From: Breznakibacter sp047600785
Lineage (GTDB): Bacteria > Bacteroidota > Bacteroidia > Bacteroidales > Marinilabiliaceae
Assembly (NCBI GenBank): GCA_047600785.1
Contig: JASGKH010000001.1
Coordinates: 248,001 to 312,000 of the forward strand
Direction of reading: 5' to 3'
DNA: 64,000 bases
Of the stretch, positions 1 through 9,792 are shown one piece after another. The notes below the pieces were generated by a model. It did no database searches. It was not told the DNA's origin and saw only the letters and a list, made by a program, of their open reading frames with translations. Position 1 is the first letter of the stretch; each line of letters starts with the position of its first letter. Position numbers and translations under genes: made by a program.

Positions 1-177
1 TTGGACACGACGCGTGAGCTTCGTAAACACGATTACAAAGGGCCTATTGTAGCCATGACGGCCAATGCGCTTCAGGGTGATAGGGAGATTTGTCTCGATG
101 CGGGGATGAACGATTATATCGGCAAGCCTGTAAAAATGGAAGATCTTATGTCAGTGATTGCAAGATGGATTTTGTAA
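1..177 (+). CDS. Response-regulator receiver domain, C-terminal fragment (probably end of a hybrid histidine kinase)
   Basis: The window opens inside this gene; frame 1 is open from base 1 to a TAA at 175-177, giving the last 58 residues. The piece holds the second half of a CheY-like receiver. The motif VAMTANAL carries the conserved Thr after strand 4, and DYIGKPV carries the conserved Lys-Pro after strand 5. The phospho-acceptor Asp lies upstream, outside the window. Ending directly after the receiver is typical of hybrid kinases that finish with a REC domain, but a stand-alone regulator cannot be excluded. Confidence 0.8.
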   Translation: MDTTRELRKHDYKGPIVAMTANALQGDREICLDAGMNDYIGKPVKMEDLMSVIARWIL

Positions 178-333
178 GTACAATTTAAGTTTGGTATTTC
201 TGCCAAAAACCACAAAATACTTACCAGTCCCTACCAGTGGGTATTCTTCCGTCTTTTTTAACATTTTCAACTGCTTACATTCGGTTTTTATTTGTTTCTT
301 TGTGCCTTTGTTGATCAACTAAACAAATTCACA

Positions 334-1362
334 ATGGGCAAAAAAATACTAGTGACAGGCGGAGCCGGCTATATCGGTTCGCACACAGTGGTAGAGTTAC
401 AAAATGCAGGTTTTGACGTGATAGTAGTGGATGATTTATCGAATTCGCAAGTAGAAGTGATTGATAATATCGAAAAGATCACAGGAACAAAACCAAAATT
501 TGAGAGATTCAATCTATCGGATGCGGTACGGACCGATCGTTTTTTTGCCGATAACCAGGGAATTGAAGCGATTATTCATTTTGCGGCATTTAAAGCGGTC
601 GGTGAGTCGGTGCAAAAGCCACTGGCGTATTACCACAACAATTTGATGTCGCTGATTAATTTGCTTCAAGGAATGAAGAAATATGGAGTGAATCATATGG
701 TGTTTTCTTCATCGTGCACCGTTTACGGACAACCAGATGTGTTACCGGTCACCGAGCAAACTCCGCGTAAACCTGCCGAATCGCCATACGGTAACACCAA
801 GGCCGTTTGTGAAGATATCATGCGCGATTTCTGTAAAGTCAATGCAGATATTCATTGCATTGCTTTAAGGTATTTTAATCCCATCGGGGCACACCCTTCG
901 GCCATGATCGGCGAGTTGCCAGTAGGTGTACCAAATAACTTAGTTCCTTTTATTACACAAACGGCTGCCGGGGTACGTGAGGTTCTTAGTATTTTTGGAG
1001 ATGATTACAATACGCCTGATGGTACCGCAATCCGTGATTACATCAATGTGGTCGATTTATCAAAAGCACATGTGGTTGCGATTGAAAGGCTGTTGAATAA
1101 TAAGCACAAAGCCAATTACGAATTTTTTAACATAGGTACGGGGAATGGGGTGTCGGTAATGGAACTTATAAAAGCGTTTATAAAAGTTACCGGTGTTAAT
1201 CTGAATTATAAAATTGTGGGCAGAAGAGGTGGGGATATTGAGAAAATTTGGGCTGATACTACATTTGGATGCAACGAATTGGGATGGAAAGCAGAAAAGA
1301 GCGTGGAGGAAACTCTGCTTTCGGCTTGGAACTGGGAAAAAGAAGTCCGCGGAATAAAATGA
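334..1362 (+). CDS. galE: UDP-glucose 4-epimerase
   Basis: Interconverts UDP-glucose and UDP-galactose in the cytoplasm, linking galactose use to polysaccharide and LPS precursor supply. It is an extended short-chain dehydrogenase of 342 residues, the usual GalE length. The NAD-binding TGGAGYIGS motif lies at residues 8-16, the catalytic Tyr152 and Lys156 sit in SPYGNTK, and the family signature RYFNPIGAHPS is present. I chose the ATG at 334 because it puts MGKKILVTGG at the N-terminus as in other GalE proteins; an in-frame start at 292 would add 14 residues with no homology. The gene stands alone and ends in a hairpin shared with the convergent lipoprotein gene. Confidence 0.95.
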   Translation: MGKKILVTGGAGYIGSHTVVELQNAGFDVIVVDDLSNSQVEVIDNIEKITGTKPKFERFNLSDAVRTDRFFADNQGIEAIIHFAAFKAVGESVQKPLAYYHNNLMSLINLLQGMKKYGVNHMVFSSSCTVYGQPDVLPVTEQTPRKPAESPYGNTKAVCEDIMRDFCKVNADIHCIALRYFNPIGAHPSAMIGELPVGVPNNLVPFITQTAAGVREVLSIFGDDYNTPDGTAIRDYINVVDLSKAHVVAIERLLNNKHKANYEFFNIGTGNGVSVMELIKAFIKVTGVNLNYKIVGRRGGDIEKIWADTTFGCNELGWKAEKSVEETLLSAWNWEKEVRGIK

Positions 1363-1408
1363 TGGAATCTATTTCTGTTATTTTTATTTGGAAGACATGT
1401 TTATATAT

Positions 1409-1440
1409 AAAGGGCAGGAAACTTTTGTTTCCTGCCCTTT
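1409..1440. terminator. Bidirectional rho-independent terminator between galE and the beta-propeller lipoprotein gene
   Basis: A perfect inverted repeat AAAGGGCAGGAAAC / GTTTCCTGCCCTTT with a TTTT loop. It is flanked by A and T tracts on both sides, so it can stop transcription of both convergent genes. Confidence 0.85.
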
Positions 1441-1462
1441 ACGATTGTCCTGTGGTGTGATT

Positions 1463-2701
1463 TTATTTTTGTTTGATAGTAAGGATCTTCAGCCCTCCTT
1501 TACCAGTTGCTACAAAAATTAGCTGATCTTTTGATTCCACATAGTTTGTCGATTCTGAGTCCCCAAATTTCAGAGTTCCTAATAACTGAACGTTATCGTT
1601 ATTTTCAGCGACCATACCTCCTAAATAAACACCAGCTTCGCCATTGGCTATCATGACCAAGTCGTTGTTCACCGTAACGCTGTTCGATACATAATTTTCG
1701 GGATTAGCTCCATCGGGTACGATCGGGGCATCTATTTTTTGTTTTAATGTACCATTTTCGGCATTGAAGATGGATACACCTTCATAGTTCAATGCAGTAA
1801 ATACGTATTTCTGGCATGCAGCGATACCCGATTTTGCTTCTTCCTGCAAATTACCGGAAGAAGTGGCAGTGGAACTTACAAAAGTCGCGTTATCTCCCAT
1901 TTTGAAATGGTTGTATGCGCCTGGTTGGGCTTGCAATACGTATATGTCATCGCAGGTGATATCAACAGCACGTGCGTCGGCAATAGGATAATAATATATG
2001 CTCTCCAAGTTGTGGTTAAAAACAGAAAGTCCTCCATCGGAACCGCTTACCGCAAAAATGCCCCGGGAGCAAACCCTCACACCTGTACCCGCATAAGAGG
2101 GAATGTTTATGATTGAGTCGACCTTTTCTATCATGAAATTGTTTAATGAAAACACTTGCAAGAAAGCAGGAGAATCGAAATGATAATCCTCCTCGTACGG
2201 ACTGGTAGCCCCTACGATGCAAAGCTTGCCACTGAAATAATCAACTGCACTGACGTCGGAATGCGGGAAAATAGCCTGCCATTTAATTACCGGGTTCCGT
2301 TCGTCGGAGATGTCATAAAGTTCTATTCCTCCCAAATGCTTGTCGCCTTGGGTGTTGTAAGTCACAAACGCATTGCTTCCTATTATATACACATGATCGG
2401 CTTGAAGCGTTTGGCCTTCGTACTTGGGAGGGGTTACCTCTGCAATAAGCTTGATCTCGTAACTTTTTGAAAAATCAAGTTGCGAACTTTTTAAGTCAGA
2501 TTGAGCAATTGGGGAGAGCTCGATCGTTTGATCCTTCAACGTCAATCGTTTGTTTAATTGCGCCTGATCCTCAAAGATTAATGTATTGGCAAGAGTTTTA
2601 CCTTGGTCTTGGGGATCGATTTCGCTGTCCTGTTTCTGGCAACCCAAAGCCAGTAGCGAAACACCGATAAGGATGAATCCTTTCTTGAAACAGATGTTCA
2701 T
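1463..2701 (-). CDS. LVIVD-like beta-propeller lipoprotein
   Basis: A 412-residue protein whose N-terminus is a lipoprotein signal (hydrophobic FILIGVSLLALG followed by Cys21). It should therefore be lipidated and membrane-anchored on the periplasmic or outer face. The rest consists of repeated strands of the type GGIELYDISDERNP, GGLSVFNHN, GVSIFNAENG and GGLKILTI, the pattern of LVIVD-repeat and other all-beta propeller proteins. No catalytic motif is visible. It faces galE convergently and is divergent from rfbB, so it is probably transcribed alone. The molecular function is unknown; binding or scaffolding is the usual assumption for such propellers. Confidence 0.7.
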   Translation of the reverse strand: MNICFKKGFILIGVSLLALGCQKQDSEIDPQDQGKTLANTLIFEDQAQLNKRLTLKDQTIELSPIAQSDLKSSQLDFSKSYEIKLIAEVTPPKYEGQTLQADHVYIIGSNAFVTYNTQGDKHLGGIELYDISDERNPVIKWQAIFPHSDVSAVDYFSGKLCIVGATSPYEEDYHFDSPAFLQVFSLNNFMIEKVDSIINIPSYAGTGVRVCSRGIFAVSGSDGGLSVFNHNLESIYYYPIADARAVDITCDDIYVLQAQPGAYNHFKMGDNATFVSSTATSSGNLQEEAKSGIAACQKYVFTALNYEGVSIFNAENGTLKQKIDAPIVPDGANPENYVSNSVTVNNDLVMIANGEAGVYLGGMVAENNDNVQLLGTLKFGDSESTNYVESKDQLIFVATGKGGLKILTIKQK

Positions 2702-2881
2702 AGGGAGTATGAATTTTAAATAAAACTTCGATTAAATTTCTTAAGGGTAAAATTAAGGAACTACGAAGCCAATGTCCAGTTTTTTTTGATAGATGCCCTA
2801 TTTCTTGGCATAAAGGGCTTACTTAATTACCCAATATTATCTAGTGAAAGAATCTATTTAAGTATTTTGGTTGGGGGTAGC

Positions 2882-2912
2882 TTGTTGCATACAAACAGCT
2901 TCGTTATATTTG
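2882..2912 (+). promoter_or_regulatory. Bacteroidetes-type promoter of rfbB
   Basis: TTG at 2882-2884, a 20-nt spacer, then TATATTTG at 2905-2912. This matches the known Bacteroidetes sigma-factor consensus (TTTG at -33, TAnnTTTG at -7). The start codon of rfbB follows 21 nt after the box. Confidence 0.7.
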
Positions 2913-2933
2913 TTTTTCTTATAAAAACAATCG

Positions 2934-3989
2934 ATGAGCAAGACAATTTTGATTACCGGCGGGGCCGGATTTATTGGTTCACACGTGGTGCGTTTGATGG
3001 TTAAAAAATATCCGCATTACCGTATTGTTAACCTTGATGCATTGACCTATGCAGGGAATCTGGAGAATTTGAGGGACATTGATTCGAAGGAGAATTACCT
3101 GTTTGAAAAGGGTGACATCACTGACGCCAAACATATGCACCAATTGTTCCACAAATATCGATTCGACGGCGTTATCCATTTGGCTGCAGAATCGCACGTG
3201 GATCGGTCTATCACGAATCCGTTGGCGTTTATCCAGACCAACATCTTGGGGACGGTTAATTTGCTGAATGCGGCCAGAGATGCATGGAAGGATGATTGTA
3301 CCGGAAAGCTTTTTTATCATATTTCTACCGATGAGGTGTATGGTTCGCTGGGAGACTCCGGATTGTTTACAGAAATTACTGCCTATGATCCCCGGAGCCC
3401 GTATTCGGCATCCAAGGCCAGTTCAGACCATTTGGTTCGGGCTTATCATCATACTTACGGGTTGCCTGTAGTAGTTAGCAATTGTTCCAATAATTATGGG
3501 CCAAACCAGTTTCCTGAGAAACTAATCCCGTTGGCCATTAACAACATTAAGTTCAACAAACCCATTCCCATATATGGAAAAGGCGAAAACGTACGCGATT
3601 GGCTTTATGTAGAGGATCATGCCGCTGCCATCGATCTTATTTTCCACAAAGGGGAACATGGTGAAACTTACAACATTGGCGGCATCAATGAGTGGAAAAA
3701 CATTGATTTGATTTATCTTTTATGCAAGATAATGGACAAGCAACTTGGCCGTTCAGAAGGAACTTCGGAGAAATTGATCACATTTGTAAAAGACCGTGCA
3801 GGCCATGACTTACGCTATGCCATTGATTCTTCTAAATTGATGAAAGATTTGGGCTGGAAGCCGTTGTTGCAGTTTGAGCAAGGATTGGACAAGACGGTCC
3901 AATGGTATCTTGGCAACCAAGAGTGGATGGATCATATTGTTTCCGGGCAATACGAAGCTTATTATAAAGAACAGTATGGGAACAGATGA
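2934..3989 (+). CDS. rfbB: dTDP-glucose 4,6-dehydratase
   Basis: Converts dTDP-glucose to dTDP-4-keto-6-deoxyglucose, the second step of dTDP-rhamnose and related deoxysugar synthesis. It has 351 residues, the normal length. The NAD-binding motif TGGAGFIGS is at residues 8-16. The catalytic Thr132-Asp133-Glu134 triad lies in HISTDEVYGSL, and Tyr157/Lys161 in SPYSASKASSDH. The downstream NCSNNYGP and NVRDWLYVEDH signatures are intact. The usual partners rfbA, rfbC and rfbD are not in this window, and the gene is monocistronic here, with its own promoter and terminator. Confidence 0.95.
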   Translation: MSKTILITGGAGFIGSHVVRLMVKKYPHYRIVNLDALTYAGNLENLRDIDSKENYLFEKGDITDAKHMHQLFHKYRFDGVIHLAAESHVDRSITNPLAFIQTNILGTVNLLNAARDAWKDDCTGKLFYHISTDEVYGSLGDSGLFTEITAYDPRSPYSASKASSDHLVRAYHHTYGLPVVVSNCSNNYGPNQFPEKLIPLAINNIKFNKPIPIYGKGENVRDWLYVEDHAAAIDLIFHKGEHGETYNIGGINEWKNIDLIYLLCKIMDKQLGRSEGTSEKLITFVKDRAGHDLRYAIDSSKLMKDLGWKPLLQFEQGLDKTVQWYLGNQEWMDHIVSGQYEAYYKEQYGNR

Positions 3990-4005
3990 TAGGGAATGTC
4001 ATACA

Positions 4006-4035
4006 AGAAAGGCTGCCTAAGCAGCCTTTCTGTTT
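4006..4035. terminator. Bidirectional terminator between rfbB and glmS
   Basis: The inverted repeat AGAAAGGCTGC / GCAGCCTTTCT with a short loop is followed by TGTTTT. It separates the convergent rfbB and glmS genes. Confidence 0.8.
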
Positions 4036-4056
4036 TGGATGATGGTTTTTTTATAC

Positions 4057-5892
4057 TTATTCGACAGTAACCGATTTGGCAAGGTTACGTGGTTGATCCA
4101 CGTTACATCCACGCATGACAGCAATATGGTAAGAAATTACTTGCAATGGGATAATGGTTAGTAACGGGGCAAGTGCTTCATGACATTCGGGAACTTCGAT
4201 TACATGATCGGCCATTTTCTTTATCACGTGGTCGCCTTTAGTTACCACGGCGATCACTTTTCCTTGGCGAGCTTTAACTTCTTGAATGTTACTTACGATT
4301 TTTTCGTACGATTTATCTTTGGTCGCGATTACGAACACTGGCATATTTTCATCGATTAACGCAATGGGGCCATGCTTCATCTCTGCGGCGGGGTAACCTT
4401 CAGCGTGGATGTAAGAAATTTCCTTCAGTTTCAATGCGCCCTCAAGGGCTACCGGATATAAATTTCCACGTCCCAAGTACAACGAATTGGTGGCATTTTT
4501 ATACGTTGCCGCAATTTGTCTCACGTACTCCTCGTTATTGAGGATTTCTTGTATCTGTCCGGGGATTTTGGTCAAGCCGTCAATCAATGTCTCGTAAAGT
4601 CCGTGGGAAATCGCATTTCTCCTTTTTCCCAGCAAAAATGCCATCATCATCAGTACGGTTACTTGCGACGTGAACGCCTTGGTGGAGGCCACTCCAATTT
4701 CAATGCCCGCATGGGTATAGACCCCAGCGTGGGTTTCGCGCGGAATGGAAGAACCCGCCACGTTGCAAATACCCAAAATCAGGGCTCCCGATTCTTTGGC
4801 CATCTTTATTGCGGCCAACGTGTCGGCGGTTTCTCCACTTTGGCTTATGGCAATTAATACATCGTCGGGATAAATGACCGGATTACGATATCTGAATTCC
4901 GACGCATATTCTACTTCCACAGGAATACGGGCATATTCTTCGAATAGATATTCACCAACCAGGCCTGCATGCCACGATGTGCCGCAGCCAATAATGATGA
5001 TGCGTCTGGCCTTTATCAATTGTGGCAATACATCGGCGATGCCGCCAAGGAAAATGTTTGATTTATCCATTGAAATGCGGCCGCGGAAAGTATCAGAAAT
5101 TGTATGCGACTGCTCATGGATTTCTTTTAGCATGAAATGTTCGTACCCGCCTTTGTCGATTTCCTCAATGTTTAAATCAATCTTTTGGATCTTAGGCGTT
5201 AGTTTATCGTTTTGGATGTTTTTCAAATCCAGTTCATTTTTCGATATCACGGCCACATCTTCATCGTTCATGTAGATGACCTTGTCGGTATATTCAATGA
5301 TGGGGGTGGCGTCAGAGGCTAAAAAGTATTCTCCGTTTCCAACGCCAATCACCAAAGGGCTGCCTTTACGTGCCGCAACAAGTTTGTCGGCTTCGTCGGC
5401 ACACGAAATTACCAGGCCGTAAGCTCCAACTACTTTTGACAGGGCCAAACGTACAGCTATTTCAGCTTCAACTTTGTTTTCCAAATAGATGCTTTCGATA
5501 AAATTGGCTAATACCTCGGTATCTGTATCGCTTTTGAATGTGTATCCACGGTTGGTAAGTTCTTTTTTCAAATGGGCATAATTTTCGATAATACCGTTAT
5601 GGATAACGGTAAATTTCCCGTTCATCGAGATGTGGGGATGAGCGTTTTTATCGTTGGGTTCGCCGTGGGTTGCCCAGCGGGTATGCCCCATACCGATAGT
5701 TCCCGCAATGTTATGGCCTTTGGCATGGTCCTCTAGGTCTTTTACTTTGCCTTTGCACTTGTATACTTTCGTCCCGTTGTTTATCAAGGCAATTCCTGCT
5801 GAGTCGTATCCACGATACTCCAAACGCTGAAGCCCTTTTATGAGAATAGGGTAAGCGGTTCTTTCACCGACATATGCAACAATTCCACACAT
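4057..5892 (-). CDS. glmS: Glutamine-fructose-6-phosphate aminotransferase (isomerizing)
   Basis: Makes glucosamine-6-phosphate from fructose-6-phosphate and glutamine, the first committed step toward UDP-GlcNAc for peptidoglycan and lipid A. It has 611 residues. The N-terminus MCGIVAYVG exposes the nucleophilic Cys after Met removal. The class II glutaminase domain covers roughly residues 1-220 (RGYDSAG, GHTRWATHG). Two SIS domains follow (GCGTSWHAG and ISQSGETADTLAA in the first, GRGNLYPVALEGALKLKE in the second), and the end LAKSVTVE is canonical. It lies 103 bp downstream of the DUF4954 gene on the same strand. No glmS-ribozyme-like element is evident in that gap. Confidence 0.97.
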   Translation of the reverse strand: MCGIVAYVGERTAYPILIKGLQRLEYRGYDSAGIALINNGTKVYKCKGKVKDLEDHAKGHNIAGTIGMGHTRWATHGEPNDKNAHPHISMNGKFTVIHNGIIENYAHLKKELTNRGYTFKSDTDTEVLANFIESIYLENKVEAEIAVRLALSKVVGAYGLVISCADEADKLVAARKGSPLVIGVGNGEYFLASDATPIIEYTDKVIYMNDEDVAVISKNELDLKNIQNDKLTPKIQKIDLNIEEIDKGGYEHFMLKEIHEQSHTISDTFRGRISMDKSNIFLGGIADVLPQLIKARRIIIIGCGTSWHAGLVGEYLFEEYARIPVEVEYASEFRYRNPVIYPDDVLIAISQSGETADTLAAIKMAKESGALILGICNVAGSSIPRETHAGVYTHAGIEIGVASTKAFTSQVTVLMMMAFLLGKRRNAISHGLYETLIDGLTKIPGQIQEILNNEEYVRQIAATYKNATNSLYLGRGNLYPVALEGALKLKEISYIHAEGYPAAEMKHGPIALIDENMPVFVIATKDKSYEKIVSNIQEVKARQGKVIAVVTKGDHVIKKMADHVIEVPECHEALAPLLTIIPLQVISYHIAVMRGCNVDQPRNLAKSVTVE

Positions 5893-5995
5893 GATACTAA
5901 GTTGTTATTTTGTCGTTATGTTTTGAGTGTACAATGTTAAGGTTTTTTGTCCAATATGTGTGTCAACTGTTATATGGACCTTCGTTATGGGTTGA

Positions 5996-7948
5996 TCAAT
6001 TATTTTTTTCCGTTGATGAATATTTTAAATGGGGCAGCATCTTTTTTGCCTTTTCGGCCGTCTCTTTTATTTCGGTCATTTTAAAAAGAGTGTGTTGTAC
6101 AAAACTATTGGATTCGTATGTGCCTCGCACGGTCGAAAAATCCGCATGCCGTACCTGCCCTTCATTAAAAATCCCATAACCGGTTTTGCTCCGTTCGGAA
6201 AATTCTTTCTGTGCGTCCTTGCCCAGCATTTGATAGAAACGGATTGATGTTAAGGCCCATTTATCGATAAAATCAGCGATTTCTTCTTTAGTTGCAACGA
6301 ATAAATCCATACCCGTTAATTGTTTGGAATAGGCGATAGCCCAGTCGGTAGAGGCTGTTTTATAATCAAGATGCCACCGCAAAAGAGCTTTATTGAGTTT
6401 TGAAATACTGACTACATCATTGTTCCTGATTTGTTCCAATAGTTCGTCCAACTGACTTTTGTTGACGAAGAGACCTGCCAAATCGACCCACTCAAAAGTT
6501 AATTGGCTCTCGGTCACATTTACTGAAAGAGGATTCCCCGAAATGATGTGGTCCACGATCAAGCTACCCACAAAAAGAGTAATTGCGTCTTCGTAGATAT
6601 CGATACCACGTTTAAGCGCAGGTTTTTTTATCTTCACATCGCCTAAATTGTAGTTAAGCATGTCATTTTGCGTGGATTCTTCCAGTTTCTTTAATCGTGT
6701 TTTCCCATAGTATGCCAACATGGTACAATAGGGGTTAAACAAATCGAAATGGATTAAATTGCTTTTGATGGATTTGCGTTCATCTCGATTGGGCCATTTA
6801 TTTGCGTCACGTAAAGTGCCCACACTGCGTAAATTGGCCCCCGGGACCAATTGGCTTACACCATCGTCGTCCAACAAATAAGAAAACGGAAAGTCACTGA
6901 GGTCGGGATTACTGTAATGGCGACCGGAAATGAAGGTGAACGGTCCTATTTTTCCGGGCCAAAGAATATAGGAATCACTTCCGAGCTTGCATCCTCGTTC
7001 CAAAATCCCTTGATGCACAGGGCCAAGCTTATACATGTGGTTGCTTTGGTTCGATCCGCTACCTACATTGATAAAACTACAGTATGTGGCGACGAGCAAT
7101 GTCGATTTATGGTGTGACACGGTGTATGGTGCGGCAAAAACGGAGCACGCTTCACCATGGTACAATTGGCAATTCGAAAAAATCAATGTGTTCTCGGCCG
7201 AGAATTGACGATCGACCACAGAACTTTCCCCTACAAAGCACCGCTTGATGATAGAACCATTATCGATTCTACTGCCGTGTGCGGCAATAAAGTCATAAGC
7301 CATTGTGCCATGGCCAACGTAAGTTGGTGTATCGACAGTACTTAAGATCGTCCCGTTGTTTAAATGCAATGCACCCTCAATGACGGCGTGGTCACCAACA
7401 ACTACATTGCAGACGGTGGTACAAGAAACTAATTTGGCATAATGTCCGATGACCCCTTTTTCTGGTCGCGATAACTCAACTTCGGCATTTATAAGCCTCT
7501 CTATATTTTCGATAATGGTGGGGCAATGGCGAGAAAAGGCCATCAAATATGCAACTTGGGCGTTTAATCCATTATAAATTGTCACCTCACGACCCCCTGC
7601 TTCATTGACACAGTTCAGCTTTGTCCCATTCCCAAAATACGACAAACCATCAGCTTTTATGGTCCCGCAAAACAGAATCCGTGCATGTGAACGAATGATA
7701 TAATTTTCTATCAAGCCTACTTGATTAATAAGGGCATTGTCTTCAACGGTGCAATTAGACAATTGGACGTTACGTACACCGGTACCCGGTTCGAATGTTC
7801 CCAATTGGATTTGTCCCGAGAAATAAGTACCGGAAACCTGTGTGGTATCAAAACCCTCCTTTACTTTTATGAGATTCCAATTCTCGGCATGGCATCTATT
7901 GTGTATTAATTCCGAAATTTCATTTTCGGTAAGGTGTCTGTACAGCAT
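5996..7948 (-). CDS. DUF4954 family protein (left-handed beta-helix, sugar-nucleotidyltransferase-like)
   Basis: A 650-residue protein that I recognise as the Bacteroidetes family DUF4954. The N-terminal two thirds consist of short turns with hydrophobic residues every six or so positions (for example VGDHAVIEGALHLNNG, NGSIIKRCFVGESSVVD). This is the look of left-handed parallel beta-helices in sugar-nucleotide and acyltransferases. The C-terminal part is mostly helical. No signal peptide or membrane segment is seen. It sits upstream of glmS on the same strand and is cut off from the DUF4270 gene by a hairpin, so DUF4954-glmS may form a transcription unit. The exact activity is unknown. Confidence 0.75.
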   Translation of the reverse strand: MLYRHLTENEISELIHNRCHAENWNLIKVKEGFDTTQVSGTYFSGQIQLGTFEPGTGVRNVQLSNCTVEDNALINQVGLIENYIIRSHARILFCGTIKADGLSYFGNGTKLNCVNEAGGREVTIYNGLNAQVAYLMAFSRHCPTIIENIERLINAEVELSRPEKGVIGHYAKLVSCTTVCNVVVGDHAVIEGALHLNNGTILSTVDTPTYVGHGTMAYDFIAAHGSRIDNGSIIKRCFVGESSVVDRQFSAENTLIFSNCQLYHGEACSVFAAPYTVSHHKSTLLVATYCSFINVGSGSNQSNHMYKLGPVHQGILERGCKLGSDSYILWPGKIGPFTFISGRHYSNPDLSDFPFSYLLDDDGVSQLVPGANLRSVGTLRDANKWPNRDERKSIKSNLIHFDLFNPYCTMLAYYGKTRLKKLEESTQNDMLNYNLGDVKIKKPALKRGIDIYEDAITLFVGSLIVDHIISGNPLSVNVTESQLTFEWVDLAGLFVNKSQLDELLEQIRNNDVVSISKLNKALLRWHLDYKTASTDWAIAYSKQLTGMDLFVATKEEIADFIDKWALTSIRFYQMLGKDAQKEFSERSKTGYGIFNEGQVRHADFSTVRGTYESNSFVQHTLFKMTEIKETAEKAKKMLPHLKYSSTEKNN

Positions 7949-7991
7949 GCGGAATAATTTAATTGCTTATGCAATGTATCGCTTTTTGCAA

Positions 7992-8056
7992 TAAAAAAGT
8001 CCGGTTCTTTCTCACATTTGGACGAGTGACCAAAAAGGAGAAAAGACCGGACCTTG
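7992..8056 (-). terminator. Terminator downstream of the DUF4270 gene
   Basis: Long imperfect inverted repeat (AAGTCCGGTTCTTTCTC against GAGAAAAGACCGGACCTT) with a loop of about 24 nt. Read on the minus strand it is followed by a run of Ts (the A run at 7993-7998), as expected for a terminator of the minus-strand DUF4270 transcript. Confidence 0.65.
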
Positions 8057-8075
8057 GCTCTTATCGATTTTAAGT

Positions 8076-9728
8076 TTATTTAAAAGTAAAGTATTTAACC
8101 GTTAACTTTAAAGGAGAGGTGTCATGAACAGGACTTTTTAAAATGCTCCGGTTGATTACGTAATCGGGGTTTGCCGGCTTAATTACCAACTCGCCTAAAT
8201 CGAACATGTACATTGGTTTCCCCGTGTCATCCAAAAAGCCGTAATATTTGCCGCCCGAGTTAAATTCAGTATCTTTCGGATTGTTTTTGTAAGCTAGCAA
8301 GGCTTCGAAATAATAAGGATTCAACCTGAATCCGTAGTATATTTTTTTCTCTGACAGAGTATAATCCAACGGTGCATAGGGGGTTCTTTCGTAGCCTCTT
8401 GTCGAACTGTTATAGAACCATGCCCTATTGCTTTCGAAAACGTAACCACTATTAAGGCCACATTTGAAGTAGGTGTTTGTGGTTAGTTCCCCGTCTTTAT
8501 TTTTTAGCCAAACATAAAGATTGCCAAGAGGTTCGTTAATGTTGACTGGTTCATTGCTCTTTCGGACAGAGTAAGGAGCCAATAGTGTATCCACTTCTAG
8601 CGATAAGCCAATGTTGCTTATTCCATACTTTAGCGTGTCAGACAAAGCATTTTTCGACGAAAACAAGGAGTCTTTCCATGAAAACAAATATGTCGTATCG
8701 ATTTTAATACTGGCATAGGCTCCCCCCATTCCTTGGATGTATAAATTCTTTATCGACGGGTCGTTAAATGTTATGTTTTCAGAGAATTGATGGCTGAAGC
8801 GATTGATCCGTTTTAGCTCCAATACAGGCACGATTTGTGCCGAGTGGCTGGTATAGATTAATGAATCGCTTCCGTCTTTGGCTTTACCCTTTTTCATTTG
8901 CCTGAATTTCAGGGTTAAGTTGATGGGGGTCGTGCCGGTAATCGATGTCTGTATTAATGACGTATGATTGTTGTCCTGCATCGAAGAAGTGATATAAACC
9001 CCCCTGAATATGTTTTGGAATTTTTTATAATCATCGGCCACTTTGATGTTCGGATCTTTATAAAAGGTAACAACACGCTGGAGTAACTCGTCAGGTAACT
9101 TGATTTTCCATGTTTCGGTTGAGTTCCACTGCAACACCAACGAGTCTTTTTCGCCCCCGTCTTTTTGTTCGATCTTCAGCGTGTCATAGTATTTGCCGTC
9201 TTCGGCCTTGAGCAGAGCCGATGCCAATTTTTCTGGATTGTAAAGGCCTTCAACGTTGAGATCCGAATAGTATTTAGCTGCGGACAAAGGATCGATCACT
9301 TCATAAACACTGACGTTGTGAATAGCCATTGAGTCTCCCAGCCAGCTGTATTTTGGGAAAGGAATGTTAAGAAATAGGCCGTCGAATAGCAATGAGTCGA
9401 CATGTGCTGTCCGAAGCACTATGGTGTCGGCCGCAAAGCTTTTCGGCAACATTTGCACTAAAAAGTCGGCGGTGGTTGTCCCAAATTTTGGATCGATGAA
9501 CGTTCCTAATAGTCCGATACCTGCATCGTCGCTCCTGATGATTTCACTTTTAACCATGGCTTCAAGGGGCGTCGTGTCATCAGCTTCTGGGTTAAAATGT
9601 TCATTTTCTGGCATTAACCCAATGCCTGTCAAAGAAACATCATCCTTACACGAAGAAAGGATAACTAAGCAGCAGGTAATAGTAAGTTTTAGGAGTGTGG
9701 TGGTGAGTGATGGGATTATGTTTTTCAA
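8076..9728 (-). CDS. DUF4270 domain lipoprotein
   Basis: A 550-residue secreted lipoprotein. The N-terminus has a hydrophobic stretch ending in LVILSSC, a clear lipobox, followed by KDD. The following ADTIVLRTAHVDSLLF region and the long beta-rich body with repeated aromatic and Asp/Ser motifs match the Bacteroidetes family DUF4270. Function is unknown. It lies 64 bp downstream of the GT5-like gene on the same strand and ends at its own hairpin, so the two probably form an operon. I recall this pairing beside panC-panD in other Bacteroidales. Confidence 0.8.
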   Translation of the reverse strand: MKNIIPSLTTTLLKLTITCCLVILSSCKDDVSLTGIGLMPENEHFNPEADDTTPLEAMVKSEIIRSDDAGIGLLGTFIDPKFGTTTADFLVQMLPKSFAADTIVLRTAHVDSLLFDGLFLNIPFPKYSWLGDSMAIHNVSVYEVIDPLSAAKYYSDLNVEGLYNPEKLASALLKAEDGKYYDTLKIEQKDGGEKDSLVLQWNSTETWKIKLPDELLQRVVTFYKDPNIKVADDYKKFQNIFRGVYITSSMQDNNHTSLIQTSITGTTPINLTLKFRQMKKGKAKDGSDSLIYTSHSAQIVPVLELKRINRFSHQFSENITFNDPSIKNLYIQGMGGAYASIKIDTTYLFSWKDSLFSSKNALSDTLKYGISNIGLSLEVDTLLAPYSVRKSNEPVNINEPLGNLYVWLKNKDGELTTNTYFKCGLNSGYVFESNRAWFYNSSTRGYERTPYAPLDYTLSEKKIYYGFRLNPYYFEALLAYKNNPKDTEFNSGGKYYGFLDDTGKPMYMFDLGELVIKPANPDYVINRSILKSPVHDTSPLKLTVKYFTFK

Positions 9729-9792
9729 CGATTATTATGTTTTAAGGTTCAACATCTGTTTATAATGTGGAGAAAAAGTGTTTTCCATACGG

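Noticed and set aside
292..333. Extended galE N-terminus from an upstream start
   Set aside because: The added 14 residues have no counterpart in GalE proteins; the ATG at 334 gives the canonical N-terminus.
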